Assembly (NCBI GenBank): GCA_018402135.1
Contig: JAGYJF010000002.1
Coordinates: forward strand, 434,001-498,000
Reading direction: 5' to 3'
DNA from: Flavobacteriaceae bacterium
GTDB lineage: Bacteria; Bacteroidota; Bacteroidia; Flavobacteriales; Flavobacteriaceae
DNA: 64,000 bases
In this document: in pieces, positions 17,711 through 27,483 of the stretch
Position numbering within the stretch: the first letter of the stretch is position 1
Layout of the letters: every line of letters starts with the position of its first letter
Position numbers and translations under genes: made by a program
Notes under the pieces: generated by a model
What the model was told of the DNA's origin: nothing
What the model saw: the letters and a program-made list of their open reading frames with translations, nothing else
The model's database searches: none

Positions 17711-19593
17711 AACAAATATTAAACAATATAACCAATAGATATGCATCCAAATGGTTGGTGCTTTTGGCTGATATTGTTATAGTGTCAGTTTCATTTTTCT
17801 TAGCGCATTTAATCAGATACAATTTTGTAATTGATTTTGATTTTGAGTTAATGTTAAAACGCCTGCCTTATGTTGCGAGTCTGGCAGCCATTGTTTTTAT
17901 TATTGTTGGTTCACACAAAGGCGTTGTTCGTTTTACAGGCTTTAAAGATATTGTTAACATTATAATCGGAACTAATATTGTTGCTACTGTTTTGTTGTTA
18001 ATTTCTTTAGTCATTAGAAGATTTGATTTAAACAGCATATTCAACATATACGGTTCTATAATATATATACATTTACTAATCAATATTTTAATGTTGGTTG
18101 GATTTAAACTATTTGTTAAATCGTTTTATAATTACGTTACAAAAACCGACCAACCAAATGCCGCTATTTTAATATACGGTGCTGGAATTTCTGGAATGTT
18201 AACCTATGATGTCATAAAAAATGATACCAAGACCAACTATTTTGTGAAAGGATTTATTGATGATGACAAAGGAAAAATTGGTAAAAAAATAGATTTAGTA
18301 AAAGTGTATGCTTTTAACGATATAGATGAAAATTTTATAACAAAGCATCAAATTGAAGAAGTCATTATCTCCATACAAAATTTAGAATCTGTCAAACTCC
18401 TTGAGATTAGTAGTATTTTCTTCAAACTTGGTATAAAAGTAAAAATCGTACCACCAGCAAAACATTGGATTGATGGCGATTTAAATCTTGGGCAGATAAA
18501 AGATATTAAAATTGAAGATCTCTTAGGTCGAGAACCTATTGTGATTGAAAATGCAGTTCTCCAGGAGGAATATAGCAATCAAGTTATTTTAATTACTGGT
18601 GCAGCTGGCTCGATTGGTAGCGAAATTGCTCGGAAAACAACGGGTTTCGATTACAAACAGTTAATATTGATTGACAATGGTGAATCTGCACTATATGATT
18701 TAGAACAGGAGTTTAAACTATCTGGTAAAACCAATATTATTTCAATTGTTGCAGATGTTAGAAATGCAGATCGTATAGACCAATTATTTGCAACTATAAA
18801 ACCTAAAATTGTTTTTCATGCAGCCGCGTATAAGCACGTCCCCTTAATGGAAAGTAATCCCTTCGAGGCTGTAACGGTAAATGTCATAGGAACAAAAAAT
18901 ATTGTGGATTTATCAGTTAAGCATGCCGTGAATAAGTTTGTTTTCATATCTACCGACAAAGCTGTGAATCCAACCAATGTGATGGGCGCAAGTAAACGAA
19001 TTGCTGAGTTATATATCAACTCGTTAAACAATAAAGGACAAACCAAATTTATCACCACGCGATTCGGCAATGTATTGGGCTCAAATGGCTCAGTTATACC
19101 ATTATTTAAAAAACAAATAGCTGCTGGCGGTCCCATTACAGTGACCCATCCTGAGATAACTAGATTTTTTATGACTATTTCGGAAGCCTGCCAACTTGTA
19201 ATAGAAGCTGCGGTCATGGGTAATGGTGGTGAAATTTTTGTGTTTGACATGGGGAAATCTGTGAGAATTTTTGATTTAGCATTAAACATGATAATATTAT
19301 CAGGTTTAAAATATCCGAATGATATTGATATAAAAATAACTGGTTTGAGGCCTGGAGAAAAGATATATGAAGAATTACTAGCCAATAACGAAAATACCAA
19401 GCCAACCTATCATGAAAAAATAATGATTGCCAAAGCGCAACAAATAAATAATGTTGAAATTGCTAGTAAAATTGAGGACTTATTGCATATAAAAACTACA
19501 ATGAATAATCTCGAAATTGTTTCGAAAATAAAAGAAATTGTTCCAGAATATTTATCTAAAAACTCAAAATACGAAGTGTTAGACCCCAAATAG
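17707..19593 (+). CDS. Membrane-bound UDP-GlcNAc 4,6-dehydratase (PglF/WbpM/CapD-like)
   Basis: 628 residues. Four hydrophobic helices in the first 120 residues, a Rossmann-like domain (LIYGAGISGMLTY) about 145-280, then the SDR domain with GAAGSIGSEIA, FHAAAYKHVPLMESNP and FISTDKAVNPTNVMGASKR. In that last motif Met replaces the Tyr of classical SDR proteins, the mark of the PglF/WbpM branch. It makes UDP-2-acetamido-2,6-dideoxy-4-keto-hexose at the cytoplasmic face of the inner membrane. It is coupled to the aminotransferase upstream and followed by the export genes, the usual 3' end of flavobacterial capsule loci. Confidence 0.93.
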   Translation: MKQILNNITNRYASKWLVLLADIVIVSVSFFLAHLIRYNFVIDFDFELMLKRLPYVASLAAIVFIIVGSHKGVVRFTGFKDIVNIIIGTNIVATVLLLISLVIRRFDLNSIFNIYGSIIYIHLLINILMLVGFKLFVKSFYNYVTKTDQPNAAILIYGAGISGMLTYDVIKNDTKTNYFVKGFIDDDKGKIGKKIDLVKVYAFNDIDENFITKHQIEEVIISIQNLESVKLLEISSIFFKLGIKVKIVPPAKHWIDGDLNLGQIKDIKIEDLLGREPIVIENAVLQEEYSNQVILITGAAGSIGSEIARKTTGFDYKQLILIDNGESALYDLEQEFKLSGKTNIISIVADVRNADRIDQLFATIKPKIVFHAAAYKHVPLMESNPFEAVTVNVIGTKNIVDLSVKHAVNKFVFISTDKAVNPTNVMGASKRIAELYINSLNNKGQTKFITTRFGNVLGSNGSVIPLFKKQIAAGGPITVTHPEITRFFMTISEACQLVIEAAVMGNGGEIFVFDMGKSVRIFDLALNMIILSGLKYPNDIDIKITGLRPGEKIYEELLANNENTKPTYHEKIMIAKAQQINNVEIASKIEDLLHIKTTMNNLEIVSKIKEIVPEYLSKNSKYEVLDPK

Positions 19594-19619
19594 TATTAAA
19601 ACAACCTAAATCATTTATC

Positions 19620-20411
19620 ATGAACTCAAAATTTAAAAATTCAATACACGTAAAAAATCTGATAGTTTTGCTCTTAATCTTACTCTCATCGTGTGCCTCA
19701 CGTAAAGATTATGTATACTTTCAAGACGAACCAATAAAGACTGAAACTGAAAACTTTTTTCAAAACACGCAGCTCACTTATAACACCAATGATTTACTCG
19801 TTATAAATGTGGCAGCTTTAGATCCAGAAGCTGCAAAACCCTTTAATTTACCGGTTGTACCTGTTGAAGAATCTATAATTAATGGACAAGGGATTTTGAA
19901 ATTACAAACTTATCTTATTGATATTAATGGACATATTGAATTTCCTGTTCTTGGTTCACTGAAAATTGGAGGCATGACTAGAACTGAAGCAACAGATTAT
20001 TTAAAGGATCGTTTAAAAGAATATATCAAAGACCCTATTGTAAACATTCGCTTAGCTAACTTTACAATATCTGTTATTGGTGAAGTAAATACGCCAGGAA
20101 CATTTGTTATTCAAGATGAAAAAGTCACCCTTAATCAAGCCCTAGGTCTTGCCGGAGATTTAACAATTTACGGAAAGCGTAATAACGTTTTTTTAATTAG
20201 AGATATTAACGGCGAAAAAAGTTATACCAAACTAGATTTAACTTCTATTAATGTTATGAATTCGCCAGTGTACTATTTAGCTCAAAATGATGTGATTTAT
20301 GTAGAGCCTAATAAATCTAGAATTAGGTCGGCAACCTTCAATCCGAACACTGCTGTAATTATTTCCGCAATTTCTACATTGGCCACGATTGCAGCAATAT
20401 TAATTAGATAA
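19620..20411 (+). CDS. Polysaccharide export lipoprotein, Wza-like
   Basis: 263 residues. A signal peptide ends in the lipobox LLSSC (Cys near 25), so it is an outer-membrane lipoprotein. A Poly_export domain (TYNTNDLLVINVAALDPE, IDINGHIEFPVLGSLKIGGMT) is followed by an SLBB-like domain (FTISVIGEVNTPGTFVI, LNQALGLAGDLTIYGKR). A C-terminal hydrophobic helix (NTAVIISAISTLATIAAILI) probably crosses the membrane. It is shorter than E. coli Wza, typical for Bacteroidota. It forms the outer-membrane export part for the polysaccharide with the co-transcribed Wzc-like protein eleven bases downstream. Confidence 0.92.
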   Translation: MNSKFKNSIHVKNLIVLLLILLSSCASRKDYVYFQDEPIKTETENFFQNTQLTYNTNDLLVINVAALDPEAAKPFNLPVVPVEESIINGQGILKLQTYLIDINGHIEFPVLGSLKIGGMTRTEATDYLKDRLKEYIKDPIVNIRLANFTISVIGEVNTPGTFVIQDEKVTLNQALGLAGDLTIYGKRNNVFLIRDINGEKSYTKLDLTSINVMNSPVYYLAQNDVIYVEPNKSRIRSATFNPNTAVIISAISTLATIAAILIR

Positions 20412-20422
20412 ACAAACATACA

Positions 20423-22774
20423 ATGCCTAATAATTCTAGCTTAAACCAAGATAACATCGTAAATATTGTCGAACTTTATTTGTCACAATGGAAAGTTATT
20501 TTAGTATCGTTAATTTTCTTTTTAAGTCTTGGCTATCTCCTTATACGCTATAGTCAATATGAGTATCTGGCAAAAGCAACGATTAAAATTAAAGAAGATG
20601 AAAAATCAAACAAACTTTCAGAGCTTTCGGCTATGCAAAACTATGGAATGTTTTCGTCTACCTTTACTAATGTGAACGATGAGGTTGAGGTTATAAAATC
20701 CAGAAGTATTATTGCGCAAGTAGTTGAAGATTTAAAGTTAAATTTACAATTTTACAATAAAGGTCGTGTAAAAGGTGAAGAGGTTTTTGTAAAAAGACCT
20801 TTAAATATTAACTTTTTAGTGAGTGATTCAATCATACACGCTATCGATACGTCATTATATATCAAAATTGTATCTCCTGAAAAGATTGAACTTACTAAGG
20901 TAAATAACAATAAAATAATTGATATAACTTCTGAAGACAAAAAAACTTATGCTTTTGGCGACCGCATAAAATCAAGATTTGGAGATTTTATCATTACACC
21001 CAACTACGAAAATGACGGACCCGTTCCAGATACATACGTCGAAATTAGATTTACGCCATTTGATAAAGTTGTTGAAGCTTACATTGAAAAACTTAAAATT
21101 GAAACCCATCCAAAATCCAATGTCATTAAACTTTCTATAGCTGAAACCTCTAAAGAAAAAGCCATTATTGTTCTTAATAAAATAATTGAAAAATATAATA
21201 AAGATGTTATTGAAGACAAGGAATTAATTGTTCAAATCACTTCGGATTTTATTAACAATAGATTAGAAATCGTATCCTCAGAATTAGAGAATGTCGATTT
21301 TACGGCTGAAAATCTGCAAAAAAATAATCGGTTGACAGCTTTAGCCTCACAATCCAATATTTATCTTCAAAGTGAAAAAGAAAACGAAGTAAAAATAATT
21401 ACAACAGCAAACCAACTACAGCTTGTTGATTTCATGAAAGATCATTTAGCAGAAAATAATAAAAATTCAGACTTACTGCCGGCTGACGTTGGTATTGCTG
21501 ATAGCGGTATTTCGCAGCTAACCAAAAGTCACAACGAATTGGTTCTTCAAAGAAATAGAATCTTAAAAAATTCAAGTGAAAAAAACCCGACTGTTGTTAA
21601 TCTCAATAATCAAATTCAAGCACTTAAGGAAAATTTAGATATGAGTCTTGAAAATATTAAATCTGCCAATAAGATTACATTAGACGCCTTAAACCAAGAA
21701 GATGCTAGAATTAGTTCTCAATTATTTTCAGCACCTACAAAAGAACGTCAGTTTAGAGATATTAAGCGCCAACAAGATATCAAAGAATCACTATACCTAT
21801 ATTTATTGCAAAAACGAGAAGAAAGTGCCATTTCACTTGGAATGAAAGCTTCTAACTCAAAGGTTGTAGATAGTGCATTCGCTCAAGATTCACCAGTTAA
21901 TCCTAAGCCTAAAATAATTTATTTAGCTTCATTCATTATTGGACTTTTCGTCCCGTTATCTATAATTTATGTAAAAAATTTATTAGATACTAAAATACAC
22001 TCTAAGGACGATTTATTAAAATTATTAAGTGCTCCTTACATTGGCGATATACCAAAATCATCTTCAAAAAACAGACTGATTAAAAAGGTTGACTACTCCC
22101 CTAAAGCAGAGGCATTTAGAATCATAAGAACTAATGTTGGTTTTCTACTTAAAGATAACGACAATCCGTGCAAAACAATTTTTGTGACCTCCACCACTAG
22201 TCAGGAAGGAAAATCACATACGTCGATAAATTTAGCCTCTTCATTTTCGTTTTCAGAGAAAAAGGTATTGTTAATCGAAACTGATATTAGAATTCCAAGG
22301 GTCAATGATTACCTAAATATTCAAAGCAAAGAAGGTTTAACTGATTATATTTCAGATAAAAGTAAGAATATCAAAGATGTAACTATTCAAGTTGAGAACA
22401 ATCCTTTTCTTCATATTATTCCCTCTGGAACGATTCCGCCAAATCCTGCAGAAATTCTAATGAGTGATCGCGTTGAGGAATTATTTAAACAAGTTAAAAA
22501 AGAATACGATTACATAATTGTAGATACCGCCGCTGTTGGATTGGTGACTGATACCTTACTTATCAGTAAATTCGCAGATATGTTTTTGTACGTTGTTAGC
22601 GCCAATAATATTGACAAGCGCCAACTACACATTGCACAAACAATGTACACGGAAAAAAGACTACCAAATATGACGCTTTTACTAAATGGTACCGAACAGA
22701 AAAAAGGCTATGGCTACGGTTATGGCAATAATCCAAATAAGAAAGTATCTTGGTACAAAAAACTGGTTAATTAG
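20423..22774 (+). CDS. Wzc-like polysaccharide co-polymerase and BY-kinase
   Basis: 783 residues. Wzz-type chain-length domain with two membrane helices (about residues 25-45 and 505-525) enclosing a long periplasmic coiled-coil region (about 250-440). Cytoplasmic kinase domain from about 570: Walker A TSTTSQEGKSHTS, Walker A' VLLIETDIRIP (Glu-Thr-Asp in place of the usual Asp-Ala-Asp) and Walker B YIIVDTAAVG. The C-terminus has a tyrosine cluster (GYGYGYG, then SWYKK) for autophosphorylation. It controls polymer length and export with the Wza-like lipoprotein. Its TAG stop shares bases with the TAA stop of the convergent proline dehydrogenase gene. Confidence 0.93.
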   Translation: MPNNSSLNQDNIVNIVELYLSQWKVILVSLIFFLSLGYLLIRYSQYEYLAKATIKIKEDEKSNKLSELSAMQNYGMFSSTFTNVNDEVEVIKSRSIIAQVVEDLKLNLQFYNKGRVKGEEVFVKRPLNINFLVSDSIIHAIDTSLYIKIVSPEKIELTKVNNNKIIDITSEDKKTYAFGDRIKSRFGDFIITPNYENDGPVPDTYVEIRFTPFDKVVEAYIEKLKIETHPKSNVIKLSIAETSKEKAIIVLNKIIEKYNKDVIEDKELIVQITSDFINNRLEIVSSELENVDFTAENLQKNNRLTALASQSNIYLQSEKENEVKIITTANQLQLVDFMKDHLAENNKNSDLLPADVGIADSGISQLTKSHNELVLQRNRILKNSSEKNPTVVNLNNQIQALKENLDMSLENIKSANKITLDALNQEDARISSQLFSAPTKERQFRDIKRQQDIKESLYLYLLQKREESAISLGMKASNSKVVDSAFAQDSPVNPKPKIIYLASFIIGLFVPLSIIYVKNLLDTKIHSKDDLLKLLSAPYIGDIPKSSSKNRLIKKVDYSPKAEAFRIIRTNVGFLLKDNDNPCKTIFVTSTTSQEGKSHTSINLASSFSFSEKKVLLIETDIRIPRVNDYLNIQSKEGLTDYISDKSKNIKDVTIQVENNPFLHIIPSGTIPPNPAEILMSDRVEELFKQVKKEYDYIIVDTAAVGLVTDTLLISKFADMFLYVVSANNIDKRQLHIAQTMYTEKRLPNMTLLLNGTEQKKGYGYGYGNNPNKKVSWYKKLVN

Positions 22775-23949
22775 CTATCCAGCTTTCTCCGCTTGCGTTC
22801 TTGTTTAATTAAATTAAGTTCTCTACTGGTTTGCCCTGCAACCGAAGTGTTTTCTTCGGCACGTCTTATCAGGTAGGGCATCACGTCTTTTACAGGACCA
22901 AATGGCACGTATTTAGCAACGTTATAACCGGCTGCTGCGAGATTAAAACTGATATGATCGCTCATGCCATACAATTGACCAAACCAAATATTGTTATCAT
23001 TTTTAAGGATGTTTAGTTTGTGCATTAAATTCATGGCTATGTAATTACTGTCCTCGTTGTGCGTGCCAATAAATACTGAAATATCATTGATGTTTTCCAA
23101 TATATATTTCATGGCGTCATTAAAATTTCGGTCGGTTTCAAATTTACTGTCGCAAATTGGTGATCTGTATCCTTTTTCAAGAGCACGTTCCCGTTCCTTT
23201 TCCATATAAGCACCACGAACTATTTTAACACCGATTTTAAATCCTTTTTTGATGGCTCGCTTGTGAAGTTGTACTAGATAATCTAATCTATCCCAACGGT
23301 AAAGTTGTAAGGTGTTGTAAACAATTGGTTTTTCAGTATTATAAATTGCCATCATTTCTTCAACTAATATATCTGCAGCATCTTGCATCCAAGACTCTTC
23401 ACCATCAATTAGAATTTCAACTTCCTTTTCCTTACCCAATTTACAAACCGCATGATAACGGGCTACTACTCTATCCCATTCGGCTTGTTCTTCTGCTGAT
23501 AAAGATTTTCCTTGACTTTTCTTTTCATATAAATGAAATCTACCAAAACCTGTTGGTTTGAAAACGGCAATGGGCATGGCATCGCGATCATCAGAAAATC
23601 GAATAATTTTCAAAGTCTTTTCCATGGCAGCATCAAATTGTGCTTCTGTTTCTTTGCCTTCAACAGAATAATCTAATACCGAACTAACACCACTCTCAAA
23701 CATTCTATCAATCACTTTTAAGCAATCTTCTTCATTAACGCCACCGCAAAAATGATCAAAAACAGTTGATCTGATTAATCCTTCAACTGGCAAATGCGCC
23801 TTTAGTGCAAAATTGGTTGCTGCCGTTCCTATCCTCACCAAAGGCTCGTGAGAAATCATTTTAAATAGAAAATAAGCGCGTTCTAATTCGGAATCGGATT
23901 TTAATTGAAATGCAACTTTCGTGTTTTCAAATAGTTGGGCGTTTGTCAT
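22771..23949 (-). CDS. Proline dehydrogenase family protein
   Basis: 392 residues, monofunctional (no aldehyde dehydrogenase domain). The TIM-barrel segments SSVLDYSVEGKE, YNTLQLYRWDRLDYL, GVKIVRGAYMEKER, FIGTHNED, FGQLYGMSDHISF and the C-terminal YLIRRAEENTS (the RRxxE flavin/proline-binding motif) are present. It oxidises proline to pyrroline-5-carboxylate with FAD, usually at the membrane. A near-consensus -7 box (TATCTTTA on the minus strand, 23991-23998) precedes it. An Lrp/AsnC regulator lies about 1.8 kb away; Lrp-type proteins often control proline catabolism. Confidence 0.92.
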   Translation of the reverse strand: MTNAQLFENTKVAFQLKSDSELERAYFLFKMISHEPLVRIGTAATNFALKAHLPVEGLIRSTVFDHFCGGVNEEDCLKVIDRMFESGVSSVLDYSVEGKETEAQFDAAMEKTLKIIRFSDDRDAMPIAVFKPTGFGRFHLYEKKSQGKSLSAEEQAEWDRVVARYHAVCKLGKEKEVEILIDGEESWMQDAADILVEEMMAIYNTEKPIVYNTLQLYRWDRLDYLVQLHKRAIKKGFKIGVKIVRGAYMEKERERALEKGYRSPICDSKFETDRNFNDAMKYILENINDISVFIGTHNEDSNYIAMNLMHKLNILKNDNNIWFGQLYGMSDHISFNLAAAGYNVAKYVPFGPVKDVMPYLIRRAEENTSVAGQTSRELNLIKQERKRRKLDS

Positions 23950-24133
23950 TCAGGCAGATATAAGGTCTATTAAATTTTAAAAATCGAATGTAAAGATATA
24001 GAAATTAAGAAGATTCAAATATCCATTTTATGATAAATATTCCTTAATTGCGACCATAAAAAACAGCTGTTTAGGGTGTTTTTCTAACAAAATCTAATTA
24101 ATTTCACCATCTAATTTTTTTGTTTTACAAAAC

Positions 24134-25210
24134 ATGACTTCTATTCAAGCCGAAAATTATTCAATTCACTTTAATACTGAAGCTTACAGGCACCTCAATA
24201 GCTACCTTAATACGGTAAAAGTTTCCAAAATTTTTGTAATAGTAGACAGTAACACTCATGATTTTTGTCTGCCAAAATTTTTATCGAATGTAGAAACCGA
24301 GGTCACTATTGAAATTATTGAAATTGAAGCTGGTGAAATTCATAAAAATATTGAAACTTGTGTTGGTGTTTGGGAAGCTTTGGCCGAATTAGATGCCGAT
24401 AGAAAAGCACTCATAATTAATTTAGGTGGTGGTGTTGTAACCGATTTGGGCGGATTTGTTGCATGTACTTACAAACGCGGCGTTTCATACATGAACGTTC
24501 CTACGTCATTATTAGCTATGGTAGATGCATCGGTTGGCGGTAAAACAGGTGTTGATTTAGGTGTCTTAAAAAATCAAGTCGGTGTGATTAATTCTGGTGA
24601 AATGGTTTTGATAGACACGTCATTCCTTCAAACCTTACCAGATATACAAATGCTTTCAGGCCTTGCTGAAATGCTCAAACACGGACTTATTTTTAGCCGT
24701 GATTATTGGAATAAATTCAATAATTGGACGCCTAAAAATTTCGATGTATTAGATGAATTAATTTATGAATCCGTTCAAATTAAATACGATATCGTAACCA
24801 AAGATCCATTTGAAGATAACCTAAGAAAATCACTAAATTTTGGGCATACTTTAGGTCATGCTGTAGAGTCGTTTTATTTGAATAATCCAACTAAACGCGA
24901 ATTACTACACGGTGAAGCCATAGCCGCAGGCATGATTTTGGAGTGTTTTATTTCTTATCAACTTACTGACTTTTCAAAAGAAGATTTAGACCAAGTTGTT
25001 GCACTTATAACTAGCTTATATAAGATGGTTAGTATAAATTCAAACGACTATAAAAGCATTATCGAATTGCTGAAACACGACAAAAAGAATAGCTACGGAA
25101 ATATAAATTTTGTGCTTTTAGAAAATATTGGCATCCCAAAGTTAGATTGCAAAGTAGATAACAGTTTAATTATTGAAGCTTTTGACTTTTATAACAACTG
25201 TTATAAATAA
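24134..25210 (+). CDS. aroB: 3-dehydroquinate synthase
   Basis: 358 residues, full length. NLGGGVVTDLGGFVACTYKRG (NAD-binding glycine-rich loop, given here in two parts in the family signature), VPTSLLAMVDASVGGKTG and FGHTLGHAVES (metal-binding histidines) are the AroB hallmarks. It converts DAHP to 3-dehydroquinate, the second step of the shikimate pathway, using Zn and NAD. It is divergent from proline dehydrogenase across a 184-base gap. The 3' end overlaps the DinB-family gene by ten bases, tail to tail. Confidence 0.96.
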   Translation: MTSIQAENYSIHFNTEAYRHLNSYLNTVKVSKIFVIVDSNTHDFCLPKFLSNVETEVTIEIIEIEAGEIHKNIETCVGVWEALAELDADRKALIINLGGGVVTDLGGFVACTYKRGVSYMNVPTSLLAMVDASVGGKTGVDLGVLKNQVGVINSGEMVLIDTSFLQTLPDIQMLSGLAEMLKHGLIFSRDYWNKFNNWTPKNFDVLDELIYESVQIKYDIVTKDPFEDNLRKSLNFGHTLGHAVESFYLNNPTKRELLHGEAIAAGMILECFISYQLTDFSKEDLDQVVALITSLYKMVSINSNDYKSIIELLKHDKKNSYGNINFVLLENIGIPKLDCKVDNSLIIEAFDFYNNCYK

Positions 25211-25719
25211 CGTTCCTCAATAATCTGTTTATGATGATTTTGATGGCCAATTAAAATATAACCAAGTGCTCGCACCGAAACATCCGTTGAGCTCGCTTGG
25301 CCAATCTGAAGAAGATCTTCTGCGTCAAAACTTTTAAACAAGGAAATAGTTGACTGTCTTACTGTTTCAAACTCTTCTATTAAAGATGCGATTGACCGTT
25401 TATTCGCTTTTGAAAGTGGCACATATTCATCTTGATCAAATCCCGCTAAGGGCGTAAAGTCTCTTCTGGCAAAACGTAAGGCACGATATGCAAATATCCG
25501 CTCAGTATCCACAACATGAAGCACTACCTCTTTTATAGTCCATTTATCAAAAGCATAACGAAATTCCAATTTTTCCTGGGGTATGGATTTTAGAAATGTA
25601 GTAAAATCGCTTGCACTTTCGGTGAAGCCTTGTCCAATATCTTTAAAAGGACATTTAGACAGATATAAATCGTAATACGGATGGTATTCGTTGGACTGTA
25701 AATTCATCTTGATTTTCAT
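25201..25719 (-). CDS. DinB-family protein
   Basis: 172 residues. KWTIKEVVLHVVDTERIFAYRALRF and LGYILIGHQNHHKQIIEERYL hold the spaced histidines (H in LHVVD, and GHxxHH) that bind a metal in the DinB_2 four-helix-bundle fold. Members include thiol-dependent transferases such as bacillithiol S-transferases, but many have no known role. Start at 25719; an ATG four codons in (25707) is equally plausible. The end overlaps aroB convergently. Confidence 0.8.
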   Translation of the reverse strand: MKIKMNLQSNEYHPYYDLYLSKCPFKDIGQGFTESASDFTTFLKSIPQEKLEFRYAFDKWTIKEVVLHVVDTERIFAYRALRFARRDFTPLAGFDQDEYVPLSKANKRSIASLIEEFETVRQSTISLFKSFDAEDLLQIGQASSTDVSVRALGYILIGHQNHHKQIIEERYL

Positions 25720-25730
25720 TTAAACAAAAA

Positions 25731-25758
25731 CCCTTCGTTATCTGTGGATATTGAAGGG
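25731..25758 (-). terminator. Probable rho-independent terminator of the Lrp gene
   Basis: Read on the minus strand, CCCTTC and GAAGGG form a six-base stem around a 16-base loop, followed by TTTTTGTTT. It lies between the end of the Lrp/AsnC gene and the start of the DinB gene. The loop is long, so strength is uncertain. Confidence 0.45.
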
Positions 25759-25783
25759 CTTAAGCCAATTAGTGTTAAGATAG

Positions 25784-26263
25784 TTATAGTTCATTAAAGA
25801 TGGTGTGCATTAATCGTTTTTTGTCATTGATGCTTTCTTCCAATGAAATCATTGTTTCTGTGCGGTACACACCTTCAATATCATCTAACATAAAGATGAT
25901 ATCCTTAGCATGTGTGGTGCTTTTGGCTCTAATTTTACAAAAAACATTAAATTTCCCCGTAGTTATATGTGCAACAGTAACATACGGAATTTCGTTGATG
26001 CGCTCCAAAACAAATTTTGTTTGAGAAGTGTTTTGCAAATAAATACCTACGTAGGCAATAAATGAATAACCAAGCTTTTGATAATCTAAAGTTAATGACG
26101 AACCTTGAATGATTCCAGCTTCTTCCATTTTTTTAACACGCACGTGAACGGTACCTGCAGATACTAAAAGCTTTTTCGCTACATCGGTAAAAGGCACACG
26201 CGTATTATCAATTAGCATGTCTAATATTTGGTGATCGACTTCGTCAAGTTTAAATTTTGCCAT
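25784..26263 (-). CDS. Lrp/AsnC-family transcriptional regulator
   Basis: 159 residues. N-terminal winged helix: LDEVDHQILDMLIDNTRVP, then the recognition region FTDVAKKLLVSAGTVHVRVKKMEEAGII. The RAM ligand-binding domain follows (FIAYVGIYLQ, VTVAHITTGKFNVFCKIRAK, IEGVYRTETMISL). Lrp family proteins form dimers to octamers and answer to amino acids. A -7 box on the minus strand lies just upstream. The target is not evident; proline dehydrogenase close by is a possible one. Confidence 0.92.
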   Translation of the reverse strand: MAKFKLDEVDHQILDMLIDNTRVPFTDVAKKLLVSAGTVHVRVKKMEEAGIIQGSSLTLDYQKLGYSFIAYVGIYLQNTSQTKFVLERINEIPYVTVAHITTGKFNVFCKIRAKSTTHAKDIIFMLDDIEGVYRTETMISLEESINDKKRLMHTIFNEL

Positions 26264-26285
26264 TACATTAATTCTTTAGTTTCAG

Positions 26286-26293
26286 CAAAAATA
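26286..26293 (-). promoter_or_regulatory. Bacteroidota -7 box for the Lrp/AsnC gene
   Basis: TATTTTTG on the minus strand matches TAnnTTTG and lies 23 bases before the ATG of the regulator. No clear -33 element at standard spacing. Confidence 0.4.
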
Positions 26294-26334
26294 ATATATT
26301 TAATTCAATAAAAGAGTCATTTCACTAAGCTTTT

Positions 26335-27483
26335 TTAAAGTAAAATAGCTATTTTCTCATTATTTATCAAAACTAAAACGTTTTCGTAACCTTCATAAAT
26401 GGACTCATTGGTATTTGTTCTCACTAAATCTCCTTTAGCGTTAATTTCTTTATGACCAAAGAATTCAGACAAATCTCCTATTTTTTCAACTTTAGGTTTG
26501 AAAATAATTTTACCACACTCTAGAACTTCTGCAAACTGAAACGCTATATCTAATGGTTTAGAACCGTCTTCGATTTTTGCATTTCTAATTATAAGATCGA
26601 AAAAGCACTTTTCATTTAATGGAATGGATTGGTACTGTTCTACTGTTTCATTTTTTACCACGACACCAGACTTCAAATAATCGAAGGCAAACAAAAGGGT
26701 TTTGAAAATGTATTTACGGGTTGTGTCGCGTGCGTAATCGTCTTTAATGTGGCCTGCTTCCACCAAAACAGTTGGTGTATTAAAGCTTTGAAAGGTATCT
26801 CCAACACAGTTGATATTAAAGGCATCGTCATATAACCCTATTTGATTAGGTAAATCTGCTTGAAGTTTAGTATTGAGTTGTACAATAATTTCCATAGCGG
26901 TTTTTCTGGTACTTGTAATAGTCAGTTGTTTATCTTGAGCAGGTGCTAAAAACGAAACAACTGCAGAATTTCCAGTTTTACCAGCACCGAAAATAGTGCG
27001 CTGTCCATGCAAATTAAAACAATAATCAGGTTTAAAGCTGTTGTAAACTTGTCGAAGTATTTTACTTTCAGGTTGGGTTAATTCTTGGGCATCTCTATTT
27101 AAATCGACTTGATTTGCATTCACACGCGTATAAGCCAAGGCACCATCTGGATTTAACATTGGAATAAGGCAAACTGTTAGCTCATCAAAAATTGGGTTTA
27201 ACGAAGGTTCCATTATTAGCGTGTTTAACACATCAAAAATTGCTTTTGTGGTCGTGCTTTCATTGCCGTGCATTTGAGACCACATTAAAATTTTAGAAGG
27301 CCCGTTTCCAAAAGTGATGGTTTCTATCGGAATATTTTTAGCTGAATGACCTATCCTATCAACCTTGAAATTGGTACTTAAATTTCGAATTAAAGGCATA
27401 ATCAATTCATGCGTGATATACCGATGTGAAAGTGACTTTTCGCTGTAGGATTTAAACCATAAGTCTAATATACTATTCGTCAT
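26335..27483 (-). CDS. M14-family zinc carboxypeptidase-like protein
   Basis: 382 residues. WSQMHGNESTT gives the HxxE zinc-binding pair, LNRDAQELTQPESK the usual N-R substrate-binding region, CFNLHGQRTIFGAG the third zinc histidine, and VLVEAGHIKDD the glutamate region near residue 240. The C-terminal 100 residues form an additional beta-rich domain of unknown role. No signal peptide is seen, so it may act in the cytoplasm. Related proteins are annotated as succinylglutamate desuccinylase/aspartoacylase-like or murein peptide carboxypeptidases; the substrate cannot be assigned. Confidence 0.82.
   Translation of the reverse strand: MTNSILDLWFKSYSEKSLSHRYITHELIMPLIRNLSTNFKVDRIGHSAKNIPIETITFGNGPSKILMWSQMHGNESTTTKAIFDVLNTLIMEPSLNPIFDELTVCLIPMLNPDGALAYTRVNANQVDLNRDAQELTQPESKILRQVYNSFKPDYCFNLHGQRTIFGAGKTGNSAVVSFLAPAQDKQLTITSTRKTAMEIIVQLNTKLQADLPNQIGLYDDAFNINCVGDTFQSFNTPTVLVEAGHIKDDYARDTTRKYIFKTLLFAFDYLKSGVVVKNETVEQYQSIPLNEKCFFDLIIRNAKIEDGSKPLDIAFQFAEVLECGKIIFKPKVEKIGDLSEFFGHKEINAKGDLVRTNTNESIYEGYENVLVLINNEKIAILL

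Noticed and set aside
18816-19400. Long minus-strand open frame (194 codons)
   Set aside because: Antisense to the conserved SDR domain of the 4,6-dehydratase; its translation has no motif or signal.
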